Of a DNA stretch of 64,000 bases, positions 1 to 9,668 are shown one piece after another. The position numbers and the translations under genes were made by a program. Origin of the DNA: Algibacter sp. L3A6 (GTDB taxonomy: Bacteria; Bacteroidota; Bacteroidia; Flavobacteriales; Flavobacteriaceae); the NCBI RefSeq assembly GCF_009796825.1, contig NZ_CP047030.1:62001-126000 (forward strand), written 5' to 3'. Each line of letters starts with the position of its first letter. Positions within the stretch are counted from its first letter, which is position 1. Below the pieces are notes generated by a model, which was given only the letters and a program-made list of their open reading frames with translations, was not told the DNA's origin and did not search any database.

Positions 1-1
1 A

Positions 2-1579
2 GTTGAAGAGAAAAAAGAAGAGTTTTTAAATGAAGGAGGAAATGAAATTGATTTCTACTACGCCTCTCCTATTGAAAAACGATACAAGGCAGCTTACAAA
101 GAATACCGAAATAAACTTAACGATCACTACAAAAGTTTAGAGAAAAACTTAAAGCAAAACTTAACCGATAAGCTAGAAATAATTGAAGAGCTTAAAGGTT
201 TAATTAATGTTGAAGAGAATATAAATACAACTTACAAACACTTTAAAGAATTACAAGAACGTTGGAGAACAACCGGACCAATTCCGAGAGATAAATACAA
301 TAACGCTTGGAATAGCTACCACCACCATGTGGAGTTATTTTACGATTTTTTACACCTTAACAGAGATTTACGCGATTTAGATTTTAAGCATAATTTAGAA
401 AAGAAATTATTAATTATTGAGCGCGCTGAAGAGTTAGCGCAAGATGATAATGTAATGCGATCGTTTAGAGAACTTCAAGAATTACACAAAATGTGGAAAG
501 AAGAGCTCGGCCCTGTTGGTAAAGAACATCGTGAAGAAATTTGGGATCGTTTTAAAGCTGCAACAAAAATTATAAACGATAAACGCCAAGTTTATTACAA
601 AGAAATTGATAAGGTTTACGATAAAAACCTAGAAACTAAATTAGAAATAATTGCTAATATAGAATTTGTTGCTGCACAACCTGCAGGCTCGCATAGTGAA
701 TGGCAAAAGCGTATTAAAATTATTGAGGATTTAAGAAACCAATTTTTTAATGCCGGAAAAGTACCTTTAAAAGTTAACGAAGATACTTGGGCTAAGTTTA
801 AAGATGCTGTTAGAACTTTTAACAGAAACAAAAACGCTTATTACAAAGATTTAAAAAAGGAGCAATATACTAATTTACAGAAAAAATTAGAGTTAATAAA
901 AATTGCTGAAGACAACAAAGAAAGCGAAGATACTGCGGTAACGACGCCTTTAATGAAAAAAATTCAGAACGATTGGAAAAAAATTGGGCATGTTCCAAGA
1001 AAAGACAGCGACAAAATTTGGAAACAATTTAAAGCTGCCTGTAATCACTATTTCGATAAAGTACATGCGAAAAGAAATGCAGTAAGTCAAGAACACGTTG
1101 ATGCTTTCAATAAAAAATCTGAATTACTAGAAACTCTTAAAGCTGTGACTCCTACAGATGATAAAGACAAGGATGTGGAAATCATTAAAGGACATATTAA
1201 TACTTGGAAAGATTTAGGACGTGTGCCAAACGACAAACGTTTTATTGAAGATAAATTCCAAAAAACCATTGACGATTTATTATCTAGTTTAAAAATGGAT
1301 AAAACAGAAATCGAAATGATTAAGTACGAGAACAAACTTGATAGCTTAACATCTTCTGATGGTGATACAAGAAATTTAGATAACGAACGCTTATTTATCC
1401 GTAAGAAAATGGATGAAGTAAAAGCGCAAATTAATCAGTTAGAAAATAATTTACAGTTTTTCACGAATGTAGATGAAGATAACCCGTTGGTTAAAGATGT
1501 GCACAACAACATTAAAGGCCACAAAGATTCTCTTGTTCTTTTAAAAGAAAAACTAAGAAAAATAAAAGAGCGTTATTAA
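2..1579 (+). CDS. DUF349 domain-containing protein (5' end outside window)
   Basis: The reading frame is open from base 2, so the gene starts before the window; about 525 residues are visible. They consist of tandem helical repeats of about 75 residues with the DUF349 signature W-x(3)-G-x-(V/I)-P followed by IW-x-x-F-x-x-A. I count at least five units, for example WRTTGPIPRD, WKEELGPVGKE, WKKIGHVPRKD and WKDLGRVPNDK. The C-terminus is charged and coiled-coil-like. DUF349 proteins are probably cytoplasmic and their biochemical role is not established. A GTG inside the frame at 329 is not the true start, because the preceding codons encode another repeat of the same kind. A strong bidirectional terminator follows the stop. 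Confidence 0.85.
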   Translation, partial: VEEKKEEFLNEGGNEIDFYYASPIEKRYKAAYKEYRNKLNDHYKSLEKNLKQNLTDKLEIIEELKGLINVEENINTTYKHFKELQERWRTTGPIPRDKYNNAWNSYHHHVELFYDFLHLNRDLRDLDFKHNLEKKLLIIERAEELAQDDNVMRSFRELQELHKMWKEELGPVGKEHREEIWDRFKAATKIINDKRQVYYKEIDKVYDKNLETKLEIIANIEFVAAQPAGSHSEWQKRIKIIEDLRNQFFNAGKVPLKVNEDTWAKFKDAVRTFNRNKNAYYKDLKKEQYTNLQKKLELIKIAEDNKESEDTAVTTPLMKKIQNDWKKIGHVPRKDSDKIWKQFKAACNHYFDKVHAKRNAVSQEHVDAFNKKSELLETLKAVTPTDDKDKDVEIIKGHINTWKDLGRVPNDKRFIEDKFQKTIDDLLSSLKMDKTEIEMIKYENKLDSLTSSDGDTRNLDNERLFIRKKMDEVKAQINQLENNLQFFTNVDEDNPLVKDVHNNIKGHKDSLVLLKEKLRKIKERY

Positions 1580-1604
1580 TTTGTAACACTTGTTTATTAC
1601 AATA

Positions 1605-1643
1605 GAAAAAAGGCAGCTTAGAAAAATTCTAAGCTGCCTTTTT
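1605..1643. terminator. Bidirectional intrinsic terminator
   Basis: A perfect stem AAAAGGCAGCTTAGA / TCTAAGCTGCCTTTT with a short A/T loop lies between the convergent DUF349 gene and proA. It carries a T-run on either strand, so it can end transcription from both sides. Confidence 0.9.
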
Positions 1644-1677
1644 AGTTTCATGTCGTGTTTTCTAAAACACTAAAATA

Positions 1678-2877
1678 TTAAACACGAACATGGCCGTCTC
1701 CAAAAACATAATATTTATTGGTAACGAGTTCTTTTAAACCTAATGGTCCGCGATGGTGTAATTTATCTGTACTTATAGCAAGCTCTGCTCCTACACCTAT
1801 TTGTCCGCCATCGGTAAAACGTGTTGATGCGTTTTGATATACCACAGCACAATCTACTTGTTCCATGAATTTCTTAGCAATATCTGTATTAGTCGTCATG
1901 ACTGTAGCAGAATGTCCACCAGAATATTCGTTTATCTTTTCTATAGCATCAAAAACAGAATTTACTGTGCCAATACAACATTTCATTTCAAGAAATTCTT
2001 GATACCAAATAGAATCATCTGTTATAAGTTTTTCATCACTTAAAATAGATTTTGTTTCTTCATCAACTAAAACCTCTACACCACTGTCTTTTAAAATTTC
2101 ATTTAAATTTAAAATTCTACCGGCATAATCAGGAAGTTTTTTACTGACTAAAATTTTATCTAAAGCATTACATGCCGAAATTTTTTGAGTTTTAGCATTT
2201 AAAATCACTTCTATCGTTTGTTTCCAATCGGCAGCCTCATCAATGTATAAAAAGTTATTACCACGTCCGCTTACTAAAACAGCGCACTTAGCATGCTCTT
2301 TTACAAACTTTATAAGTTGCTCGCCACCTCTAGGTACAATTAAATCGAGTTGCTCGGTAGGGTTTCTTAAAAAGGCCTGAGTTTCCGTTCTATTCATGGT
2401 TAACATTTGAATATAATCGGTGCTCAGATTATGCTCTTCTAATGCCATATGCCAAAGTTTTACAATGGCGGTATTACTATGTACAGCTTCTTTACCTCCT
2501 TTAAGCAGTATTTTATTATTAGCTTTAAAAGCAAGCACTGTAGCCTCTACAGTTACATCTGGTCTAGATTCATAAATAATCATAATAGTTCCAAATGGTG
2601 CTGTTTTATTCACAACATCCAAACCGTTATCAAACTGTTTTCTGCTAATTATTTTATTCACGGGATCCTCTTGCTCACGCACCACCTGTATTGCGGTAAT
2701 CATACCATCGACCTTATCTTTATTCAGAATTAAGCGATCGTACATGGCTTGATCTTCTTGATTAAAAGCCGCTATATCTTTTTTGTTTGCATTTAATAAA
2801 GTATCATCATGTTCCTTTAAAAGAACCTCCATACTTTGTAAAACACTATTTTTTATTTCTTCTGATAATAATTCCAT
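1678..2877 (-). CDS. proA: Glutamate-5-semialdehyde dehydrogenase (gamma-glutamyl phosphate reductase)
   Basis: Second step of proline synthesis: NADPH-dependent reduction of gamma-glutamyl phosphate to glutamate semialdehyde in the cytoplasm. The 399-aa protein has the ALDH-like fold of ProA: FGTIMIIYESRPDVTVEA near residue 95-112, the GGKEA loop near 127-131, and the catalytic cysteine in NAKTQKISACNALD at about residue 236. The C-terminal RFTDGGQIGVGAELAIST block is typical of the family. Length is close to the usual 410-420. It is the last gene of the proC-proB-proA run, 15 nt behind proB, and ends at a bidirectional terminator. Confidence 0.96.
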   Translation of the reverse strand: MELLSEEIKNSVLQSMEVLLKEHDDTLLNANKKDIAAFNQEDQAMYDRLILNKDKVDGMITAIQVVREQEDPVNKIISRKQFDNGLDVVNKTAPFGTIMIIYESRPDVTVEATVLAFKANNKILLKGGKEAVHSNTAIVKLWHMALEEHNLSTDYIQMLTMNRTETQAFLRNPTEQLDLIVPRGGEQLIKFVKEHAKCAVLVSGRGNNFLYIDEAADWKQTIEVILNAKTQKISACNALDKILVSKKLPDYAGRILNLNEILKDSGVEVLVDEETKSILSDEKLITDDSIWYQEFLEMKCCIGTVNSVFDAIEKINEYSGGHSATVMTTNTDIAKKFMEQVDCAVVYQNASTRFTDGGQIGVGAELAISTDKLHHRGPLGLKELVTNKYYVFGDGHVRV

Positions 2878-2892
2878 TTTCTCTCTTTTTTT

Positions 2893-3663
2893 TTAAAGTG
2901 ACACCTTAGTTCCTACAGCTTTTCCGTCTATAATATCGATAATAGTGTTATCACTTTTTCCATTAGCAATAAAAGTTGGAATGTTGTTGGCTGCAGTTTG
3001 TTGCGCATAATCTAATTTAGATCCCATACCACCACGGCCTTCTCCTTCACCTTTATTATTGTCCTGAATATATTTATTAAGATCGTCTCCCGGATCTACA
3101 TTTCTTATTAAATCACTGCTTTCCGCTTCTGGATGTCCTGTATACAGACCATCTATATCTGTTAGAATAATAAGCTTATCTGCATTAATTAGCTGAGCAA
3201 TTAAACTCGCTAACTCATCATTATCGGAAAACATAGACATGGTTACCGATACGGCATCATCTTCATTAGCAATAGGAATAACGCCTTCTGAAAGCAAACC
3301 TTCACAACAGTTAATCATATTTTGCCTGTGTACTCCTGGGCTAAAATCTCGCTTTGTAGGTAGTACTTGCGCACACTTCATTCCATAATCATGAAAAATA
3401 TCATAATAAAGACGCATCATTCTTGGTTGCCCAATGGACGAATATACTTGGCGTCGTACTGTTTTATCTTTGATTTTAGATTTCCCTAAAACCTCTTTTC
3501 CTGCAATGGCAGAACCAGAGGAGACTAATATCGTCATGATATCACGCTCGTAAAGCTCTGCTATTTGTTTCACCAATCGTCTTAAAACTGGTCTTACAAT
3601 TCTATTATCTTTGTTGGTCATTACATTAGTACCAACCTTAATCACTATTCTTTGTTTACACAT
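2893..3663 (-). CDS. proB: Glutamate 5-kinase, short form without PUA domain
   Basis: First committed step of proline synthesis: ATP-dependent phosphorylation of L-glutamate. The 256-aa protein begins with the amino-acid-kinase motif IVIKVGTN and contains VSSGSAIAGKEVLG, the NEDDAVS region and the LTDIDGLYTGHP and GEGEGRGGMGSKL loops expected in the family. Classical ProB is about 367 aa with a C-terminal PUA domain. That domain is absent here, as in other known short forms, so this is not read as a truncation. Only 1 nt separates its start from the proC stop, which supports co-transcription. Confidence 0.95.
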   Translation of the reverse strand: MCKQRIVIKVGTNVMTNKDNRIVRPVLRRLVKQIAELYERDIMTILVSSGSAIAGKEVLGKSKIKDKTVRRQVYSSIGQPRMMRLYYDIFHDYGMKCAQVLPTKRDFSPGVHRQNMINCCEGLLSEGVIPIANEDDAVSVTMSMFSDNDELASLIAQLINADKLIILTDIDGLYTGHPEAESSDLIRNVDPGDDLNKYIQDNNKGEGEGRGGMGSKLDYAQQTAANNIPTFIANGKSDNTIIDIIDGKAVGTKVSL

Positions 3664-3664
3664 T

Positions 3665-4471
3665 TTAGTGTTCTTTTCCCATTTCTACTGCACGACTAAA
3701 TGCAGCAAAAGCGGCTTCTTTAATTAATTCATTAACATTATTATCTTCCATAGAATCTAGTGCGGCACGTGTAGTTCCACCTTTAGAAGCTACTCGATCC
3801 ATCCATGAATTTGGAGATAGATTAGACTGATTAAAAAGCTCTACAGCTCCTGTAAAAGTTTGACTTACCAATACCGTAGAGTCGTTTTTAGAAAACCCCA
3901 TTTGTAAGGCCGCTTCCATCATACTTTGCATAAAATAGAATACATAAGCTGGTCCACTTCCCGAAATACCTGTAGAGGCATCTATAAAGTTTTCGTTAGA
4001 AACTCGCATTGATTTACCTGTGGTATCCAATAAACTTTCTACCGTTAGCATTTCTATTCTAGAAATTTCTGGTGATGTTACGTAAGATGTTAAACCTTTA
4101 CCTATTTGTGCTGGTAAATTAGGCATAGCACGTACTACTTTATCTAAACCTGTTAGTTCTTTTATGGAAGCTATAGTTACACCTGCCATAATAGAAACAA
4201 TAATTTGTTGTAGGTTTACCAATTTGTTGATGGCTTTAAAAACGCCTTCTGCATGGTATGGTTTTACTGCAATAAAAATGATATCTGCTTTTGGCACGCA
4301 GTCTTCAAGCTCTTTAAATGCATCAAAATGTGATATTTGGTTTAGCTCCTCCAATTTCTCTTCAGATTTGTCCAAAACCATAATATTTCTCTTTTTTAGC
4401 AGTCTAGATTTAGACATGCCTTGTGCATAAGTAAGCCCCATGTTTCCTGCTCCAATTACCAGTACTTTCAT
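3665..4471 (-). CDS. proC: Pyrroline-5-carboxylate reductase
   Basis: Final step of proline synthesis: NAD(P)H reduction of 1-pyrroline-5-carboxylate. The 268-aa protein has an N-terminal Rossmann motif (VLVIGAGNMG, residues 3-12), the FIAVKPYH segment, RAMPNLPAQIG, and the P5CR signature around SGSGPAYVFYFMQSM followed by AALQMGF and GGTTRAALDSME. Length is normal. It is the first of three tightly packed proline genes (1 nt to proB). The 63-aa gene and the GNAT gene upstream run the same way and may share the transcript. Confidence 0.96.
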   Translation of the reverse strand: MKVLVIGAGNMGLTYAQGMSKSRLLKKRNIMVLDKSEEKLEELNQISHFDAFKELEDCVPKADIIFIAVKPYHAEGVFKAINKLVNLQQIIVSIMAGVTIASIKELTGLDKVVRAMPNLPAQIGKGLTSYVTSPEISRIEMLTVESLLDTTGKSMRVSNENFIDASTGISGSGPAYVFYFMQSMMEAALQMGFSKNDSTVLVSQTFTGAVELFNQSNLSPNSWMDRVASKGGTTRAALDSMEDNNVNELIKEAAFAAFSRAVEMGKEH

Positions 4472-4506
4472 TTAATATATATTTAAATTAATTATTAAAA
4501 ATTCGG

Positions 4507-4698
4507 TTAAACAAAAAGAATACAATCTTTGTAATCTTTGACTTCACCGTAATATGTTTCACGATATTTATGAAGCGTTTTTATAGGTAAACCAAACAAG
4601 TATTTTCTAATGTGTGTTACTTTACTTGTAAGTTCGCCCATTTTTACGCTATGTATTTTCTCGTAAGATGTTTTTCTCTTTATTTGTATAATCTTCAT
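4507..4698 (-). CDS. Small basic conserved hypothetical protein (63 aa)
   Basis: I do not recognise a named family. The 63-aa product is rich in Lys, Tyr and Ile and has no signal peptide or membrane segment (KRKTSYEKIHSVKMGEL near the start, LPIKTLHKYRETYYGEVKDY in the second half). It lies 35 nt upstream of proC and 26 nt downstream of the GNAT gene on the same strand, consistent with an operon. The packed context and natural-looking composition argue that it is translated. The only in-frame ATG is the annotated one. Confidence 0.6.
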   Translation of the reverse strand: MKIIQIKRKTSYEKIHSVKMGELTSKVTHIRKYLFGLPIKTLHKYRETYYGEVKDYKDCILFV

Positions 4699-4724
4699 GT
4701 TCTGTGTGTGTTTTTTTAAATGGA

Positions 4725-5162
4725 TTATCGAACTAATCTCATTTCTATATTTCTTGCTTTAAACCCTTGTTTTTCGAATAATTCTATAACCGGGTTGTCT
4801 TTATTTACGTGTATAGCGATATCGCCATCACAATATTTTATGGTATGTTCTATTAACTTCTGAGCAATCCCTCTACCTCTATATTCGGTTTTAACAGCCA
4901 TATATACCAATATGTTTTCTGCTAAATACTCGTTCATACCTGTTCTATTAACAACTATGGCTCCTAAAATTTCTTGTTTATTTTCCATAATAAAAACATA
5001 ACCGCCAAGTCCTGGAACTTCTTTTGCAGCATACATAATCGATTTTTGAATGGCGCTTTTAGTGTCTGTAAACTCACCAGAATGCTCATGCAAAAACTTG
5101 GAAATACGTGATATATCATTAATTGATAACCTAGAAAAGGCATCAAAAGTTGTAATAGTCAT
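4725..5162 (-). CDS. GNAT-family N-acetyltransferase
   Basis: A 145-aa cytoplasmic acetyl-CoA-dependent acyltransferase. The C-terminal half has the GNAT motif A: VKTEYRGRGIAQKLIEH, with the acetyl-CoA pyrophosphate loop R-G-R-G-I-A, then the beta-strand IAIHVNKDNP and the NPVIELFEKQGFK motif B. The N-terminal half (residues 1-45) is helical and family-specific. The substrate cannot be told from sequence. It is the first gene of a possible five-gene run that continues into proCBA. A 14-bp perfect palindrome lies 25-38 nt upstream of its start and may be an operator. Confidence 0.85.
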   Translation of the reverse strand: MTITTFDAFSRLSINDISRISKFLHEHSGEFTDTKSAIQKSIMYAAKEVPGLGGYVFIMENKQEILGAIVVNRTGMNEYLAENILVYMAVKTEYRGRGIAQKLIEHTIKYCDGDIAIHVNKDNPVIELFEKQGFKARNIEMRLVR

Positions 5163-5487
5163 TAAATGATTATTATTTGTGGTTACACCTAAATTTAGGT
5201 AAACAGAAAAAATAAGGTAAACGCAAAAAACTATTCACTTATAAACTAATAAGTAAATAATTAACGTTTAAAAATTGAGTAAGGAGATTGGCTGGATACT
5301 AGAATGCAGGAGGGATGAATTTATCCGACTGATTTCTAAAAACTAGAAAGTTGAAGTTAAAGATTCTGATATTTCTTTGCTCATGTATGCCTTTTACCAT
5401 GGTGCGAATTTAAAAAAAATGAACCCCAATAGCAAATTAACCATGTTAAGATAAATACAATTCGTAAAAAACGCTTGTTTTATAATA
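5163..5487. other. Gene-free stretch with a 14-bp palindrome
   Basis: No supported gene in 325 bp between the GNAT and mazG genes, both on the minus strand. The part next to the GNAT gene should carry its promoter. It contains the perfect palindrome ACCTAAATTTAGGT at 5187-5200. Nothing else recognised. Confidence 0.6.
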
Positions 5488-6261
5488 TTATAGTTTTTTG
5501 GCTTCTTCCCAAAATACATCCATTTCGGCAAGCGTCATGTCTCTCAATGGTTTATTTAAACCTTTAGCTTTCTCTTCTAGATATTGAAAGCGTTTGGTGA
5601 ATTTTTTATTGGTGCGTTCTAGAGCATTTTCTGGATTAATATTTTTAAATCGGGCATAGTTTACTAGCGAAAACAAAACATCGCCAAATTCACTTTCCAT
5701 GGAGTCTTGGTCGTTAGCTTCAACTTCTACTTTAAACTCATTAATCTCCTCTTCTACTTTTTCCCAAACCTGAGAAGGCTCTTCCCAATCGAAACCTACA
5801 CCAGCCACTTTTTCTTGAATTCGTCCTGCTTTTACAAGTGCAGGTAAACTTTTTGGCACACCTTCTAAAACACTAGATTTTCCTTCTTTAAGCTTTAAGT
5901 TTTCCCAATTTCTTTTTACATCTTCTTCATTTTCAACTTTTACATCACTATAAATATGTGGATGCCTATGTATTAGTTTTTCGCAGATAGAATTGCAAAC
6001 ATCGGCTATATCAAAATCTTTGGTTTCGCTACCTATTTTGGCATAGAATACAATATGTAAAAATACATCGCCTAATTCCTTTTTTACTTCTTCCAAATCT
6101 TTATCCAAAATAGCATCACCCAACTCATACGTTTCCTCTATGGTTAAGTGCCGAAGCGTTTCCATGGTTTGCTTTTTATCCCACGGGCATTGCTCACGAA
6201 GCTCGTCCATAATAGTTAATAATCTATCGAATGCTTTTAGTTGATTTGCTCTAGAATTCAT
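5488..6261 (-). CDS. mazG: Nucleoside triphosphate pyrophosphohydrolase MazG
   Basis: Hydrolyses (d)NTPs to NMP and pyrophosphate; a cytoplasmic house-cleaning enzyme. The 257-aa protein shows the tandem all-alpha MazG fold. The first domain has CPWDKKQTMETLRHLTIEE, then EETYELGDAI and the E-x3-ELGDVFLH metal-binding helix (residues about 20-75). The second domain has KVEEEINEFKVEVE and ESEFGDVLFSLVNYARF (about 165-210). Length is close to E. coli MazG (263 aa). It stands alone, with gene-free DNA on both sides. Confidence 0.95.
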   Translation of the reverse strand: MNSRANQLKAFDRLLTIMDELREQCPWDKKQTMETLRHLTIEETYELGDAILDKDLEEVKKELGDVFLHIVFYAKIGSETKDFDIADVCNSICEKLIHRHPHIYSDVKVENEEDVKRNWENLKLKEGKSSVLEGVPKSLPALVKAGRIQEKVAGVGFDWEEPSQVWEKVEEEINEFKVEVEANDQDSMESEFGDVLFSLVNYARFKNINPENALERTNKKFTKRFQYLEEKAKGLNKPLRDMTLAEMDVFWEEAKKL

Positions 6262-6592
6262 GGAAAATTGGAATTGTATTCTTTTTTGTAAAAATACAGT
6301 TTCTACTATTTATAATTTTAGTTTATAGGAAGAAAATAATGCTGTGCTATTTAATTACAACATAAGAATCATCTCCTAATGTATGTTATTATATGCTTAC
6401 TGATATATAACTGATTTCTCTAAAACAGCTAAATCTATTTGCCTTTAAGTTGAAACTTCTCTCTACTATTTTCAAAACCTAGACGAACAACATTACTGTA
6501 GTAAAAAACCTCTTCAAATATCAGAATTTTATTTATTTTTTTTTTATTTTCATAAAATATTTCTCCTGAAAGCTAACCAAAACCAAATTATC
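6262..6592. other. Divergent intergenic region, no gene seen
   Basis: 331 bp between mazG (minus) and the broken secreted-protein gene (plus). It must hold both promoters. An A/T-rich tract with a run of Ts lies at about 6520-6560. No RNA gene or clear repeat was recognised. Confidence 0.5.
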
Positions 6593-7267
6593 ATGAGTAA
6601 ATTACATTTGACACTCAATTTGTTACTATTATTATTTTACACACTATCGTCAGCCCAAGTAGGAATTGGCACCACTAGCCCCGAAGCTATGCTAGATGTA
6701 AATGGTACATTTAAAGTAAGAAGTACTGTTAACGAAAACGATATAGAAGTTATACAAGATTCTATTTTAGTTATTTCTAAATCAGGCATTGTTAACACGG
6801 TACTTGCTAACGATATTATAGATGTTGCATTACCAACAATAGTTAAGGCTTCATTTTCTAGTGGAGGCCCACAAACATTATCCCTTACTCTTGGAAGCTC
6901 TAAAATAATATTTGATAGTGAAGAAGTAGACAATAACGATGAATTCGATTTAACTACAAATACATTTACAGCTAAGCAAGATGGTATTTACACTATAAGC
7001 GGACAAATAAAAATTAGCACTACAATAAGTGTTAGCACAAACTTTGGACTAAGCATTGAAAAAAATGGAGTTTTAATTGCTGAATAAAATTATCTTAGCG
7101 CAGTAATTTCAATATTAAATATATCTTCTCCTTATAGGCGAATTTCAACCACCGTAGATTTAGCAAAAGATGATACTATTACATTTGCAGTTACCTCCGG
7201 TTTATTAAATGTTGACATTTTAGGAGATAAAAAAGACAGTTTCTGTTCCATCTACCAAATAAGATAA
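6593..7267 (+). pseudogene. Secreted C1q/TNF-like protein gene broken by an in-frame TAA
   Basis: The first 164 codons encode a signal peptide (about residues 1-21, ending SSAQ), then VGIGTTSPEAMLDVNGTFKV, the opening typical of flavobacterial secreted proteins, and a beta-rich C-terminal region. A TAA at 7085-7087 stops the frame after KNGVLIAE. The same frame then stays open for another 59 codons (NYLSAVISILNI, then TTVDLAKDDTITFAV, ending SFCSIYQIR) to a stop at 7265-7267, finishing the jelly-roll-like domain. A single base change would restore a 224-aa protein. It could be a recent nonsense mutation, a sequencing error or, less likely, readthrough. Function unknown; probably a cell-surface or matrix protein. 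Confidence 0.75.
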
Positions 7268-7291
7268 CCCACAACAATATTTAAGTTCTGC

Positions 7292-9535
7292 TTAAAGAAA
7301 CTTTTTAAACCATTTTAATATAACTATCGGAGCCAGAACTAAATCTACAAATAAAGTTATAATCACAATAAGCCCTACCAGTAAACCGAGTATAAAAATT
7401 TCTAACGATCCTGAACTCATTAAAATAAAAAAGCCACCAACCAGAATAATACTCGTAGCCAAAATAGCTTTTCCGCATTCTAAAACCGCTGTTTTTATAG
7501 CATAGTCTACGGAGCCTCCTTTTTTACGTTCCCATTGAAATTTACTTAAAAGATGAATGGTATCATCTACTGCAATAACAAAACCAACAGTAAAAATAAG
7601 TGCAATTTCCGCTCTTAAATCTACTTTAAAAAACCCCATAATTCCAGCCGTTATAATCAACGGAATTAAATTAAGGAATACAGCTAAAATACCTAAAGCC
7701 ATATTTTTGTAAACTATTCCTAAAGTGATAGACACAATTATTATGGCAATCAAAAGTCCGAAAAATGTATTTTCTATACTTTTCTCTTGAGATATATCGA
7801 TAAGCATATCAATACCAGATAGCCTTGCCTCTATTGGTTTATTAGCAATTAAACTATTTACATGTGCCAAAATATCAGTATGGATGGCATCAATATCATG
7901 CTTTCCAAAATCTTTCATTTGGGCATTAAATTTAAAAATAGTTCGGTTTTTATTAGCTAAATAATCTTTCTTTAAAAGTGAAGCTAGTTCCTTTTCATAT
8001 TTTTTGATAGTTTTAGAATCTAACGGTAACGGCCGTTCTTTATAGGTATTTGGATAATACGCCTGACTCATAATTTGATAATAATTTACAGGCGATTTTA
8101 CATCGTTTAAATTAGGATGCTCGGCTAAGTAATTATCAATAGCATAAACCGTTTCTAAAAGTTCAGGCTCATTTAATTTTTTTTCATTTTTAGATGAAAG
8201 CACAAGCTCGAACGTACGTGAACCTCCAAAATTATTTTCGAAGAATTTATAACTGCTGTATAAATCTGTTTTTTCAGGAAATGAATAATGACTTCCATTA
8301 GTACTTATTAAAGTCATTCCGTAGCAACTTAAGGCAAGAGTCACGGTAAACCCAACAAGTACAGCATTCTGATATTTATAAATTAAATCTAGCTTTTTAA
8401 AAAGCTTCGCAGATAATGCCGTAAACGGTTTACTGATGGTAAATAGATTTCCCTTTTTTAGACCGCTAAAAAATATAGGTAAAAAGATAAGCGTTAAAAC
8501 AAAGGTTAAAATCACTAAAACAGCCGACTCAACTCCAAAATTCCGCATTGCCTGCATGGGAGACATATACAATACTAAAAAACCAACTGCTGTTGTAAAC
8601 GATGTGATTAAGGTTGTGAACCCAATTTCGCTTAACGCATTTTTAGTTGCTTGCTTAGATGATAATCCTTTTTTAGCTTCAATATCATATTTTATGCACA
8701 AATGAATAACATCGGAAACCGCTACAATTAAAATAATAGTCGGAAATAAATTAGACATGGTACTTATAGGTCGCCCCAAAGTAACCATACCACCTAAAAA
8801 CAAAATAATAACCACCACAACCAACACTATGGGAAATAAAATAGCTGCTGGTCTTTTAAATATGAAAATTAAACTCAGACATAAAAAAATAGAAATCCAA
8901 AAACTAAACGTCAGTATCTCTTTAATAAGAATGTTTTTAAACGAAACATCAATAACTTCTCTTCCCCATAAAAACGTGGTAAGTTCGCCGTAATCGGTTC
9001 TTAACGCATTAATATCGCCTATTAATTTATCTAAGGGTTTAGTCTCTAAGTTTGGCTCGGTTTCTATCCATAAAAACAACGCGTCGCCTTGTCTATTAAT
9101 AAAGCTTTTAGGTAACTCATCGCTTAAAATTTTCTTTTTATTATAGGCTAATTTACCGCTATCTTCAATTTTTAAATACGGTACACCAATAATACCAAAC
9201 ATACTTTTTATTGGATAAGACAACGTTCGCAAGCTATTTATCTTTTTTATATTCGGAATCTGTTTTAAGCTATCGGTTAACGCTTCTATTTTATTAAGAA
9301 ATTCCAAATTGAAAACAGAATCTTGATATTTAACGCCTAATAGAATTAAATTATCCTGACTAGAAAACTCCGATTTCATGTCTTGATAAAAAGTGTAATC
9401 GGCATCATCTTCATGAAAAAACTGAGATATATCGGTATCTACCTCAATATTCGGCGCTTTTATTGCTGCAAACGCTACGAGTAAAATTAATATAACTATG
9501 TAGATATACCTGTATTTTAAGAGTTTTTCAATCAT
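7292..9535 (-). CDS. RND/MMPL-superfamily exporter
   Basis: A 747-aa inner-membrane protein with the duplicated architecture of the MMPL/HpnN branch of RND transporters: one N-terminal membrane helix (about residues 8-28), a periplasmic domain, a five-helix bundle, a second periplasmic domain, and a second bundle. The matching conserved motifs are VAVSDVIHLCIKYD in the first half and IAVDDTIHLLSKF in the second, where Asp residues usually carry the proton relay. The family exports lipids or other hydrophobic molecules; the substrate here is not known. No membrane-fusion partner lies nearby. It stands alone, convergent with the broken secreted-protein gene. Confidence 0.88.
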   Translation of the reverse strand: MIEKLLKYRYIYIVILILLVAFAAIKAPNIEVDTDISQFFHEDDADYTFYQDMKSEFSSQDNLILLGVKYQDSVFNLEFLNKIEALTDSLKQIPNIKKINSLRTLSYPIKSMFGIIGVPYLKIEDSGKLAYNKKKILSDELPKSFINRQGDALFLWIETEPNLETKPLDKLIGDINALRTDYGELTTFLWGREVIDVSFKNILIKEILTFSFWISIFLCLSLIFIFKRPAAILFPIVLVVVVIILFLGGMVTLGRPISTMSNLFPTIILIVAVSDVIHLCIKYDIEAKKGLSSKQATKNALSEIGFTTLITSFTTAVGFLVLYMSPMQAMRNFGVESAVLVILTFVLTLIFLPIFFSGLKKGNLFTISKPFTALSAKLFKKLDLIYKYQNAVLVGFTVTLALSCYGMTLISTNGSHYSFPEKTDLYSSYKFFENNFGGSRTFELVLSSKNEKKLNEPELLETVYAIDNYLAEHPNLNDVKSPVNYYQIMSQAYYPNTYKERPLPLDSKTIKKYEKELASLLKKDYLANKNRTIFKFNAQMKDFGKHDIDAIHTDILAHVNSLIANKPIEARLSGIDMLIDISQEKSIENTFFGLLIAIIIVSITLGIVYKNMALGILAVFLNLIPLIITAGIMGFFKVDLRAEIALIFTVGFVIAVDDTIHLLSKFQWERKKGGSVDYAIKTAVLECGKAILATSIILVGGFFILMSSGSLEIFILGLLVGLIVIITLFVDLVLAPIVILKWFKKFL

Positions 9536-9660
9536 ATGTAATTGCCTCTATTTAGCTTAGAGCATACAAGATACGAAGCACAATTTTACTTTAATAGCCT
9601 TTTACCCTATTCTACTTTAAATAGCGGGGTTTTTATTGAAAAGAAACCAATAGATTGTTC

Positions 9661-9668
9661 TAATTTTG
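9661..9668 (+). promoter_or_regulatory. Candidate -7 promoter element (TAATTTTG)
   Basis: TAATTTTG fits the flavobacterial TAnnTTTG -7 consensus and lies 66 nt upstream of the ATG of the membrane protein gene at 9734. A TTG is present further upstream but with wider than usual spacing (about 22 nt). Confidence 0.35.

Noticed and set aside
616..1335. Minus-strand frames inside the DUF349 gene
   Set aside because: They mirror the coding frame, have no promoter or family features, and lie wholly within an intact gene.
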